The translations under genes and the position numbers were made by a program. Below the pieces are notes generated by a model, which saw nothing but the letters and a program-made list of their open reading frames with translations, searched no databases and had not been told where the DNA came from. From positions 1 through 64,000 of the forward strand of contig NZ_JBFATZ010000006.1 in assembly GCF_040678635.1 (NCBI RefSeq): a stretch of 64,000 bases of DNA, read 5' to 3'. Below are positions 44,341 to 52,284 of the stretch, one piece after another. Position 1 is the stretch's first letter. The number at the start of each line of letters is the position of its first letter. The stretch comes from Thermopolyspora sp040678635 (GTDB lineage Bacteria > Actinomycetota > Actinomycetes > Streptosporangiales > Streptosporangiaceae).

Positions 44341-45249
44341 TCAGGCGGCACGCGACCGCAGGCGACGCAGCATCCGCGCGTCGCTGAACCCCACCGCCCG
44401 CGCCGCGGACTCCACCGTCGCCCCCTGACCGATCAGATGCTCGGCCCGCTCCACCCGCAGCACCTGCTGGTAACGCAACGGCGTCAACCCCGTCGCCGCC
44501 CGGAACAACCGCGTCAGCGTACGCTCGCTCACCCCCGCCGCGGCCGCGAGATCCGCCAGCGGAAGCCGCTCGGCGAACGCCGAATCGATCAGATCCTGGG
44601 CCCGATGCACCGCCTCGCTGACATGCGCCCGATACCGCAGCATCGCGCTGGCCTGCCGCTCGTCGCCGTTGCGCCGCGCGTACACCACCATCGCCCGGGC
44701 CACCCGCGCCGCCACCGACGGCCCGTGCCGGACGGCGACCAGATGCAACGCCAGATCAATGCCACTGGCGATCCCCGCCGACGTCACCACCCGGCCGTCC
44801 ACCACATAAAGGACGTCCCGCACCACCCTGGCCTTCGGATACCGGACCGCCAGCTCCTCCTGCAGGTCGTGATGGGTGGTACAACGACGGCCGTCCAGCA
44901 GCCCCGCCCGCCCCAGCGCGTCCGCGCCCGCGCACACGCTGGCCACCACGCCGCCCGCCGCGTGATGCGCGGCCAGCCTCCGCAGCGCGGCCGCGCCGAT
45001 CGGGCCGTACCCGCGCAGCGTCGGCGACCGCCAACCGGGCACCATCACCAGATCACCGGCCGCCGTCTCCGGCCAGTCCACCCGCGCCCGGAGCGGCAGG
45101 CCCTGCGCCGACAGCACCTCCTCGCGCTCGGCCACGTACACCAGCTCATAGTCGTGGCCGAAGCCCGCCGCAGTGGAGAACACCTGGGCGGGCCCGGCCA
45201 GATCCAGCAGATGCAGCCCCGGCACCAGCAGGAAGACCACCCTGCTCAT
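44341..45249 (-). CDS. GlxA family transcriptional regulator (DJ-1/PfpI plus AraC HTH)
   Basis: 302 residues. The N-terminal DJ-1/PfpI domain opens RVVFLLVPGLHLLDLAGPAQ and keeps the nucleophile-elbow-like SVCAGADALGRAGLLDGRRC. The C-terminal AraC helix-turn-helix pair reads LADLAAAAGVSERTLTRLFR and VESAARAVGFSDARMLRRL. It lies 30 bases downstream of the isochorismatase gene in the same direction, so it is probably operonic and may control that gene. Confidence 0.9.
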   Translation of the reverse strand: MSRVVFLLVPGLHLLDLAGPAQVFSTAAGFGHDYELVYVAEREEVLSAQGLPLRARVDWPETAAGDLVMVPGWRSPTLRGYGPIGAAALRRLAAHHAAGGVVASVCAGADALGRAGLLDGRRCTTHHDLQEELAVRYPKARVVRDVLYVVDGRVVTSAGIASGIDLALHLVAVRHGPSVAARVARAMVVYARRNGDERQASAMLRYRAHVSEAVHRAQDLIDSAFAERLPLADLAAAAGVSERTLTRLFRAATGLTPLRYQQVLRVERAEHLIGQGATVESAARAVGFSDARMLRRLRSRAA

Positions 45250-45279
45250 CGTCCGGCGCCCCCGACACCGCCCGGCACG

Positions 45280-45882
45280 TCAGCCGACCGCGCCGACCGG
45301 CACGCCCGTCACCTCATCCACGGTGCGAATCGTAGCGAACCGGCCATCGAGCACGAACACCGTACGCTCCACCACATCGGCCGCCTGCATGGTCGACGGG
45401 TCCGCGACGATCTCGGCCACGCTGCGATCCGCCGGCGCGTCCCGACGCGGAATCGGGAACGTCGCCGTCGCGTCCACCACGAAGTCGACCTCGTACCCCA
45501 GATCGAACGCCACCCGGGTCGTCGTCTCACAGCACTGCTCGGTACGGATGCCGCACACCGTCAGCTTGCCCACCCCATTCCGGGTGAGCGTCTGGTGCAG
45601 GTTCGTCGTGGTGAACGAGTTGAGCGACGTCTTGACGATCACCGGCTCGCCCTCTCGCGGCTCCAGACCGTCCATCAGCCGGACGAAGCCCGACGCCGCA
45701 TCGAAGACGTCCCCCGTGCCCGGCTCATTGTGCAGAACCCACACCACCAGCTCGCCCCGCTCCCGGGCGGCGGCCACCAGCCGGTTCACCTGATCCACGA
45801 TGTCCGGATTGGACACCGCCTCCCACAACGGCCGCCGGCGGAAGGATTCCTGTACGTCGATGACGATGAGTGCGTTTTTCAT
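45280..45882 (-). CDS. Isochorismatase family cysteine hydrolase
   Basis: 200 residues. Catalytic Asp in LIVIDVQESF, Lys in VIVKTSLNSF, and Cys in GIRTEQCCETTTRVAFDLGY form the nicotinamidase/isochorismatase triad. The substrate is unknown; small amides are typical. ATG 45882 begins at the first strand. Followed by a GlxA regulator, a common pairing in actinobacteria. Confidence 0.9.
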   Translation of the reverse strand: MKNALIVIDVQESFRRRPLWEAVSNPDIVDQVNRLVAAARERGELVVWVLHNEPGTGDVFDAASGFVRLMDGLEPREGEPVIVKTSLNSFTTTNLHQTLTRNGVGKLTVCGIRTEQCCETTTRVAFDLGYEVDFVVDATATFPIPRRDAPADRSVAEIVADPSTMQAADVVERTVFVLDGRFATIRTVDEVTGVPVGAVG

Positions 45883-45925
45883 GCCACAATCGTCGCCCCG
45901 CCCCCTGCCCGCTCATAAGGCATGA

Positions 45926-46215
45926 TCAGGCCCCGATGCGGAACGATCCGGTCATCACCCGCCATCGGGCAAGATCGCGCCGCATGGCCACGCGCGGCCA
46001 CCGGTCCGGGCACTGCCGCGCCTCGCGCCCGAGGATCCGGCGCGGACCGGGCGCGGCTCCGGCTCGCCCGGCCGCCGGAATCCGCGCCGCTCGTAGTACG
46101 GCGCGTTCCACGGCACCTCGGCGAACGGTCAACGTCACGGCGGCCATGCGATCGCGGGCGGCCAGGTTCGTCACGTGGTCCAGCAGTACGAACCCGGGGC
46201 CAACCGGTTTGGGGG
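45926..46215 (-). pseudogene. Frameshifted C-terminal half of a GNAT acetyltransferase
   Basis: Reading leftward: GFVLLDHVTNLAARDRMAAV TLTV in one frame, AEVPWNAPYYERRGFR in a second, then REARQCPDRWPRVAMRRDL back in the first. Together these are the last 80 residues of an acetyltransferase with the WNAPYY motif. The acetyl-CoA loop is lost. Confidence 0.55.
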
Positions 46216-46271
46216 CTGTTAGTGTCGGTGGGTTATGGGTTTTGCGGGTTCTGTAACCGTAGAAAGCGATC

Positions 46272-46289
46272 CCCTTTACTTTGTAGATC
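46272..46289 (+). repeat. 18-bp dispersed repeat, copy 1
   Basis: ccctttactttgtagatc, identical to 60355-60372. It lies 130 bases upstream of the aldolase gene in AT-rich DNA. Both copies have gttctg about 20 bases before. Confidence 0.85.
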
Positions 46290-46421
46290 AAGATAGTGAT
46301 GGCGGGAGATCGTTTCGTTCGGCCGTACAGGGGTGTTCCGGGCCTGGGACGGGCACAGTCGTGACAGCACACCCCGTTCCGGGGCGGCAGGAACGCGTCG
46401 CACCATCGGAAGGAATCATTC

Positions 46422-47195
46422 ATGACGTTCGCCGCACGGCTTCGCGGCCGCGAGCGGATCGCCGGGGTCTGGCAGATCACCCCCAGCCCGGTCATCGCGG
46501 AACGGCTCGCCACCCTCGGCTTCGACTACCTCTGCCTGGACACGCAGCACGGCCTGATCGACTACGCGTCGTTCGTGGCGGCCGTCACCGCCGTGGACGC
46601 GGCGGGCGGGGTGGCGATCGGCCGGGTGGCCGCCAACGACCCCGCCCGCATCGGGCGCCTGCTCGACGCCGGGGCGCAGGGCGTGATCGTGCCGCTGGTG
46701 AACTCCGCGGAGGAGGCCGCGGCGGCCGTGAGCGCCTGCCGCTATCCCCCTGCGGGCACCCGCAGCTACGGCCCGGCACGCTCCGACCTGCGCATCGGCC
46801 CCGACCCCCGCGCCGCCGACGAGGCCGTGGCGTGCATCGTCATGATCGAGACGCGCGGAGCCCTGGAGGACATCGAACGGATCTGCCGCATCCCCGGCCT
46901 CGACGGCGTCTACATCGGCCCGTCCGACCTCGCCCTCGCGCTCGGCGCGCCACGCCCGGGAGAGACGGCCGGCACGCCGGAGTTCGCCCAGGCGTTCAAG
47001 CGGATCACCGCCGCCGCCGAGAGCGCCGGCATCGGGTGCGGCGTGCACTGTCACAGCGCCGACGAGGCGGCCCGCATGCTCGACGACGGCTTCACCTTCG
47101 CCACCGCCTGCAGCGACCTGTCCCTGCTGGAGGAGGCCGCCCGGGCGGCGCTGCGCACGGTCACGCCCTCCCCCGGCGCCGCCGGCCCGCGCTGA
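46422..47195 (+). CDS. HpcH/HpaI aldolase family protein
   Basis: 257 residues of a TIM-barrel class II pyruvate aldolase. Features: GVWQITPSPVIAERLATLGF, LCLDTQHGLIDY with the catalytic His, GAQGVIVPLVNSAEEAAAAV, the metal-binding Glu in VMIETRGALEDI, and the Asp in YIGPSDLALALG. It would cleave 4-hydroxy-2-oxo acids such as HHED or 2-keto-3-deoxy-sugars; the exact substrate is unknown. ATG 46422 follows ggaagg. Confidence 0.92.
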   Translation: MTFAARLRGRERIAGVWQITPSPVIAERLATLGFDYLCLDTQHGLIDYASFVAAVTAVDAAGGVAIGRVAANDPARIGRLLDAGAQGVIVPLVNSAEEAAAAVSACRYPPAGTRSYGPARSDLRIGPDPRAADEAVACIVMIETRGALEDIERICRIPGLDGVYIGPSDLALALGAPRPGETAGTPEFAQAFKRITAAAESAGIGCGVHCHSADEAARMLDDGFTFATACSDLSLLEEAARAALRTVTPSPGAAGPR

Positions 47196-47683
47196 CCCGG
47201 CCCCGCGAGCGGCCCGGCGGCGGACACGCGACGCCTCGGCCGACCGGGGCGGCGGGTTCGAGCCCATCCCCGGTCCGGGCGTATGCCGTCGTACCCGCCG
47301 AACCACGGCGGATCGGTGGAGAAACGGCACGCGCCGGACGGCGTGGCTGGAATAAGCACCGATGAGCGTGGGTTAGAGTCGTGAGGCCGATGTGGTCTGT
47401 GTCCCCCGGGCCGCAATTAACGCCTTCACGGAATACCGTCCGGCTGGAGCCGTGTTGTGCCTCTCGCCGAGGAGGCGACCGCCACATCGGCTCAAAGCAT
47501 CGTGCCCCCCGTGACCAAGGTCGCGGGGGGCACTTCGCTTTCCGGTGGATGCCCTGGGTGGAGCGTTACACGACCGGCCCGCGGGCGACCGGTCCCGGCC
47601 GTGTCGCCTCGGCGGCGGGGCCTGGCGCCGCCTCCGGGGCACAGTCATAGGGTTGGCTCGTCGGCCGAGATCGGGAGACACAC
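47196..47683. other. Gene-free stretch with a terminator
   Basis: Downstream of the aldolase. It contains one strong hairpin (47502-47533). A TTCGAG T-loop-like string near 47256 has no tRNA around it. No protein frame is supported. Confidence 0.5.
47502..47533. terminator. GC-rich hairpin terminator
   Basis: GTGCCCCCCG (47502-47511) and CGGGGGGCAC (47524-47533), a perfect 10-bp stem with a 12-base loop, followed by ttcgctttcc. It lies between the aldolase and acyltransferase genes. Confidence 0.6.
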
Positions 47684-48340
47684 GTGCTGTACCGCCTCAC
47701 CAAGATCGTCAGTGGTCCGTTCCTGCACCTGCTGTGGCGTCCCCGCATCGAGGGCGCCGACCACGTCCCCATCACCGGCCCGGCGATCCTCGCCTCCAAT
47801 CACCTGTCGATCCTCGACTCCACCTTCCTGCCGCTGATGCTGCCCCGCAAGGTGAGCTTCGTGGCCAAGGCCGAGTACTTCACCGGCAATCCCCTGACGG
47901 CGATGTTCATGCGCGCCACCGGCCAGATCGCGATCGACCGCGAGAGCGCCTCGGCCGCCCAGGCCATGCTCGACGCCGCCGCCGACCTGCTGAAACGCGG
48001 CGAGCTTTTCGGCATCTACCCCGAGGGCACCCGGTCTCCCGACGGGCGGCTCTACCGGGGCAAGATCGGCGTCGCCTGGCTGGCGCTGACCACCGGCGCC
48101 CCGGTGCTCCCGGTCGCGATGATCGGCACCGACCGGGTGCTGCCGCCGGGCCGGTCCGTCCCCCGCGTCCGCAGGATCGGCGTACGCGTCGGCGAGCCGA
48201 TGACCTTCAGCGGCGACCCCGGGCACGCCCGTACCCGCCGGGAGGTCACCGACCAGGTGATGCAGGCCATTCAGAAACTTTCAGGGCAGGAGTACGTCCC
48301 GGTGTACGCGTCCAGCGTCAAAGCCCGCCGACAGGAATGA
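47684..48340 (+). CDS. 1-acyl-sn-glycerol-3-phosphate acyltransferase (PlsC-like)
   Basis: 218 residues with the acyltransferase blocks NHLSILD (NHx4D, block I), GQIAIDRES (block II) and IYPEGTRSPDG (block III), plus VLPVAMIGTD. It transfers an acyl chain to lysophosphatidic acid or a related lysolipid at the membrane. Starts with GTG 47684 after gggaga. Separated by 115 bases from the penicillin-binding protein gene downstream. Confidence 0.93.
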   Translation: MLYRLTKIVSGPFLHLLWRPRIEGADHVPITGPAILASNHLSILDSTFLPLMLPRKVSFVAKAEYFTGNPLTAMFMRATGQIAIDRESASAAQAMLDAAADLLKRGELFGIYPEGTRSPDGRLYRGKIGVAWLALTTGAPVLPVAMIGTDRVLPPGRSVPRVRRIGVRVGEPMTFSGDPGHARTRREVTDQVMQAIQKLSGQEYVPVYASSVKARRQE

Positions 48341-48455
48341 GTGCCGAATAACGCGTAATGCGGCGCAAATCACCCCTAGAACGGCGGAGCGGACCGGCCT
48401 TCCCGGCGTCTCCGGGCTAGTCTGCTGGAGACACCGAGCGACCGGGGGGAAGCAC

Positions 48456-50093
48456 GTGCCGCGGGCCCGTACTATCGCGATCACCGCCGTCGCCGTCGTA
48501 GTCGTGGCCGGAGCCGGGGCGGGCGGCGCCTACTACCTGCTGCGCACCCAGGGCACGCCGCAGGAGACCGCCGAGCGGTTCGTCCAGGCCTGGAGCAAGG
48601 GCGACACGGCGGCGATGCGGGCGCAGCTCGGCGAGCGCGCCCCGAACTTCGCGCCGACCTACGACCGGCTCGCCAAGGACCTGCGCGTGAAGTCCACCGA
48701 GGTACGCATCACCGGCGTCACCACGACCGGCGACGACCGGGCCAAGGCCGCCTACTCGGCCACGCTCGCCATCGGCGACGCCGGCCGGTGGACCTACCAG
48801 GGCTCCATCGACCTGAAGGTCGAGGACCGGCGCTGGACGGTGGACTGGACGCCGAAGGCCGTACACCCCCGACTCGACGGCACCAATCGCCTGGCGCTCA
48901 AGACCACCTGGCCCGAGCGGGCCGCGATCACCGACTCCGGCGGCGGCCGCATCGACCAGGGCGACGTCGGCGGCTCGGTGCAGCAACTCGTCGGCTACGT
49001 CGACAAGGCCGACGCCAAGGACGCCGCACGGCTGGGCGCGCCGTACAAGCAGGGGGATCCGATCGGCAAGGCCGGCCTGCAGGCGACCTTCCAGAAGCGG
49101 CTCGCCGGCACGCCCAGCACCGCGATCCAACTGGTCGGCGCGGACGGCAAGTCGGCCGAGACCCTCGACACCCTCAAGGGCGCCGAGGGCGAATCGGTGC
49201 GCACCACCCTGGACATGTCGGTGCAGGCCGCCGCCGTGAACGCGGTGCGGGACGTGGACAAGCCCACCTCGCTCGTGGCGATCCGGCCGTCCACCGGGGA
49301 GATCCTCGCCGTCGTCAACAACCGGGGCGGCTTCAACCGGGCGCTGGAGGGCGGTTACGCGCCCGGATCGACGTTCAAGACCGTCACCGCCGCGGCGCTG
49401 CTGGCCGAGGGCGTGGCCCCCGACGAGCGGGTCACCTGCCCCAAGAACGCCGTCATCGGCGGCCTGAAGATCCGCAACTCCGACAACGAGGCGTTCGGCG
49501 CGATCTCGTTCACCGACTCCTTCGCCCACTCGTGCAACACCACGTTCGCGCCGCTCGCCGCCAAGCACCTGGGGGCCCGCAAGCTGCAGGAGGCGGCCGA
49601 ATGGTTCGGCTTCAACCAGGCGCCGCGCATCGGCGTCCCCGCCGCCAAGCCCAACATGCCCCTGGCGTCCAGCGACGCCGAACTCGCCGCCGAGTCGTTC
49701 GGCCAGGCCAGGATCACCGCCAGCCCGCTGGTGATGGCCGGGGTCGCCGCCGCCGTCGCCGACGGCTCCTGGCGCCCGCCCACCCTGGTCGCCTCGCCCG
49801 AACGTAAGGGCACGCCCAAGCCGCTGCCCGACGGCGTCGCCGAGCGCCTGCGCCCGATGATGAGGGCCGTGGTGACCAGGGGCACCGCCGCCAAGGCCGG
49901 GCTGCCCGAGGGCACGGCGGGCAAGACGGGCACCGCCGAGTTCGGCACCGGGCCCAAGCTGAACACCCACGCCTGGTTCATCGGCTACCGGGGGAACCTG
50001 GCGTTCGCCGTCGTAGTCGAGGGCGGCGGCGGAGGCGGCGCGGTCGCCGCGCCCGTCGCCGCCAAGTTCCTGCGCGGCCTCGCCTCCACCTGA
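48456..50093 (+). CDS. Penicillin-binding protein, transpeptidase (MecA_N-type)
   Basis: 545 residues. N-terminal membrane anchor (about 7-30), an NTF2-like MecA_N domain (PQETAERFVQAWSKGDTAAM), a dimerisation region, then the transpeptidase: SxxK as STFK near 305, SxN as SCN near 360 and KTG as KTGTAE near 489. It cross-links peptidoglycan outside the membrane; class B-like with no transglycosylase. GTG 48456 follows ggggga. Its last 80 codons are repeated in decayed form just downstream (50148-50390). Confidence 0.94.
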   Translation: MPRARTIAITAVAVVVVAGAGAGGAYYLLRTQGTPQETAERFVQAWSKGDTAAMRAQLGERAPNFAPTYDRLAKDLRVKSTEVRITGVTTTGDDRAKAAYSATLAIGDAGRWTYQGSIDLKVEDRRWTVDWTPKAVHPRLDGTNRLALKTTWPERAAITDSGGGRIDQGDVGGSVQQLVGYVDKADAKDAARLGAPYKQGDPIGKAGLQATFQKRLAGTPSTAIQLVGADGKSAETLDTLKGAEGESVRTTLDMSVQAAAVNAVRDVDKPTSLVAIRPSTGEILAVVNNRGGFNRALEGGYAPGSTFKTVTAAALLAEGVAPDERVTCPKNAVIGGLKIRNSDNEAFGAISFTDSFAHSCNTTFAPLAAKHLGARKLQEAAEWFGFNQAPRIGVPAAKPNMPLASSDAELAAESFGQARITASPLVMAGVAAAVADGSWRPPTLVASPERKGTPKPLPDGVAERLRPMMRAVVTRGTAAKAGLPEGTAGKTGTAEFGTGPKLNTHAWFIGYRGNLAFAVVVEGGGGGGAVAAPVAAKFLRGLAST

Positions 50094-50147
50094 TCCGCGC
50101 GGCCGGCATCGGCTCCGCCGTGTTATTCGGGTCGCTGGGGAATCTGG

Positions 50148-50390
50148 TGTTCGCGCCGATGATGTCCGCCGTGGTGACCAGGGGGACCGCCGGGCAAGGC
50201 CGGGCCGCCCGAGGGCACGGCGGGCAAGACGGGCACCGCCGAGCCCGGCACCGGGCCCAACGCCCAACGGCCACGCCCGGTTCATGCCACCGGGGGAATC
50301 CGGCGTCCGCCGTCGTGGTCGAGGGGGGCGGCGACGCGGTCGCCGTGCCCGTCGCGGCCGAGTTTCACGCCCCGGGAATCGGCCTCCCGG
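50148..50390 (+). pseudogene. Decayed duplicate of the PBP 3' end
   Basis: Starting at gcgccgatgatgtccgccgt, it parallels the real gene from about 49848 at an offset of about 302 bases. Recognisable pieces are PMMSAVVTRGTAG, then in other frames GHGGQDGHRR (from KTGTAE) and SAVVVEGGGDAVAVPVAAEF. Several frameshifts show it is not coding. Confidence 0.75.
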
Positions 50391-50468
50391 GACCGCGCAG
50401 GAGACGCGGTGGCGGGAACGGCATGCGAAAGAGCCGCCTGGGCGGCAACCGGGCCGGGGCCGCCCCGG

Positions 50469-50741
50469 TCAGAAGGCGAGGGCGGCGGCGTCGTGGCGGA
50501 ACGCCATGATCAGCAGCGTGGTGATCAGGGTCGCGATCAGCAGCCAGCTCACCAGGATGATGATCGTGGACCGGCTCGGGCGGCGGCGCGCGGGTCGGGT
50601 GGCCCGGCGGCGCTCGGCGTTCTCTCTGCGCTCGACACGGTCGTTGAACGACTCCAGCCGGGCGGCGAGTCGCGGATCCTCGTCACTGAGGTGACGCTCG
50701 ATCTGCGCAAGCAATCGCTCCTCGTCCCGCGACCAGGCCAT
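50469..50741 (-). CDS. DUF3040 membrane protein
   Basis: 90 residues. The actinobacterial DUF3040 pattern begins SRDEERLLAQIERHLSDEDP, then a basic linker (RRRATRPARRRPSRS) and one membrane segment (TIIILVSWLLIATLITTLLI). The function is unknown. ATG 50741 follows gggagg. Confidence 0.85.
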   Translation of the reverse strand: MAWSRDEERLLAQIERHLSDEDPRLAARLESFNDRVERRENAERRRATRPARRRPSRSTIIILVSWLLIATLITTLLIMAFRHDAAALAF

Positions 50742-50851
50742 GCCGGACCTCCCGCAACGCAAGGTTTGTAGCGACGTTCTGCCCAGACATGAAGATCATT
50801 AGCCGTGTCGTTGCTCGCAATTTACAACGGGCTTCCATGTTGCGATCATCA

Positions 50852-50867
50852 TCGAACGGCTGTTCTA
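50852..50867. promoter_or_regulatory. SOS box (LexA site)
   Basis: TCGAAC-ggct-GTTCTA differs at one position from the actinobacterial consensus TCGAAC-N4-GTTCGA. It lies nine bases before the radical SAM ATG. The mycobacterial homologue Rv2578c is a reported LexA-regulon member, which supports the call. Confidence 0.8.
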
Positions 50868-50875
50868 ATCAAGGC

Positions 50876-51922
50876 ATGCGCTGGGACAATCTGCGGCCGT
50901 CCGCGACCGGCGAGGGCGATTCGGCTCCAGCCCTGATCCCCAGGGGGGCGGTCGTCCGGACCTTCGACACCCCCGAGTTCCGGGGCATCACCTTCTACGA
51001 GGTCCAGGCCCGGTCGATCATCAACCGCGTCCCCGGCTCCTCGCGCGTGCCCTTCGAATGGACGATCAACCCCTACCGGGGGTGCTCCCACGCGTGCGTC
51101 TACTGCTTCGCCCGCAAGAGCCACACCTACCTGGATCTGGACGCCGGGCGCGACTTCGACTCCAAGATCATCGTGAAGGTCAACGCCGCCGAGCTCGCCC
51201 GCCGGGAGCTGGCCGCGCCCCGATGGCGGGCCGCGGCCGGGCGGCCGCACATCGCGCTGGGGGCCAACGTCGACTGCTATCAGCGCGCCGAGGGGCGCTA
51301 CCGCCTGATGCCCGGCATCCTGCGGGCCCTGATCGACGCCGCCCAGCCGTTCTCCATCCTCACCAAGGGCTCGCTGATCCTGCGCGACCTGGAGCTGCTG
51401 ACCGAGGCCGCGCACGTCACCGGGGTGCAGGCGAACGTGTCGGTCGGGTTCACCGACGAGCGGGCCTGGCGGCCGGTCGAGCCCGGCACGCCGTCGCCGC
51501 GCAAGCGACTGGAGGTCTGCGCCACGCTCAACGAGCACGGCGTCGGCTGCGGGGTGCTGATGGCGCCCATCCTCCCCTACCTCACCGACTCGCCGGCTCA
51601 ACTGGAGCGCACCGTGCGGGCGATCGCCGAGGCCGGCGCCACCCACGTCACGCCGATCGTGCTGCATCTTCGTCCCGGGGCGCGCGAGTGGTTCATGGCG
51701 TGGCTGTCGCGCGAGCATCCCCGCCTGGTCCCCCGCTATCTGGAGCTGTACGGGCGGGGCGCCTACGCCCCCAGGGCGTACCAGGAGCGCGTCGCCGCCA
51801 CCGTCAGGGAGCTGGCCGAGCGGCACGGCGTCGGCAGGTCCGCCGCGAGGCCCGCGCACGCGGGCAGCGCTCCCCCGCCGGCCGCGCCCGCGCCCGGGGC
51901 CGAGCAGCTGACCCTGCTCTGA
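50876..51922 (+). CDS. Rv2578c family radical SAM protein
   Basis: 348 residues. Radical SAM cluster motif C71-x3-C75-x2-C78 in GCSHACVYCFARKSHTYLDLD, preceded by the subfamily sequence INPYRGC. Related to spore-photoproduct-lyase-like and SplB-like repair enzymes, so DNA repair is plausible though the reaction is not established. ATG 50876 has almost no leader after the SOS box, so it is likely leaderless or has a very short one. The C-terminus is Ala/Pro-rich. Confidence 0.93.
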   Translation: MRWDNLRPSATGEGDSAPALIPRGAVVRTFDTPEFRGITFYEVQARSIINRVPGSSRVPFEWTINPYRGCSHACVYCFARKSHTYLDLDAGRDFDSKIIVKVNAAELARRELAAPRWRAAAGRPHIALGANVDCYQRAEGRYRLMPGILRALIDAAQPFSILTKGSLILRDLELLTEAAHVTGVQANVSVGFTDERAWRPVEPGTPSPRKRLEVCATLNEHGVGCGVLMAPILPYLTDSPAQLERTVRAIAEAGATHVTPIVLHLRPGAREWFMAWLSREHPRLVPRYLELYGRGAYAPRAYQERVAATVRELAERHGVGRSAARPAHAGSAPPPAAPAPGAEQLTLL

Positions 51923-52048
51923 GCCAAGCACTGCCCAGGAAAGCTCCGATTCGTCGCCATATGAGGTGATTGGCGACATTTGCGGGTATCACTCGCGCGC
52001 TGTCAGGGGGCGCGCGGCGCGTCCCCGCACCCATGAGAAGGGGGAACC

Positions 52049-52192
52049 ATGGGCGACCAACGTAAGAAACCTGTGAAATCTTCGAGCAAGGCCAAAAAGG
52101 CGGCCATCAAGGCCACCCGCGAGGCGAAACAGGCCAAGAAGATGGCACGACGCGGCGAGCTGGTACTAGAGCCCGACGTGGAACGGGACTGA
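52049..52192 (+). CDS. Small Lys/Arg-rich conserved-looking protein
   Basis: 47 residues, MGDQRKKPVKSSSKAKKAAI at the start, helix-forming and strongly basic, ending in an acidic LEPDVERD. The ATG at 52049 follows agaaggggg with ideal spacing and codon use fits the genome, so it is very likely translated. It has no domain that I recognise. A role as a nucleic-acid-binding protein is only inferred from charge. Confidence 0.65.
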   Translation: MGDQRKKPVKSSSKAKKAAIKATREAKQAKKMARRGELVLEPDVERD

Positions 52193-52284
52193 CCCCGGCT
52201 TTCAGGTGGCCGGCGCTTATTCGCCTTGTCTAAAGGCGCGTCTATAGTGCCGTTGACCGCCTGATCACCATCGTGAGGGATTCG

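Noticed and set aside
47244..47280. TTCGAG string resembling a tRNA T-loop
   Set aside because: The flanking bases do not form a five-pair T stem and no acceptor or anticodon arm is present.
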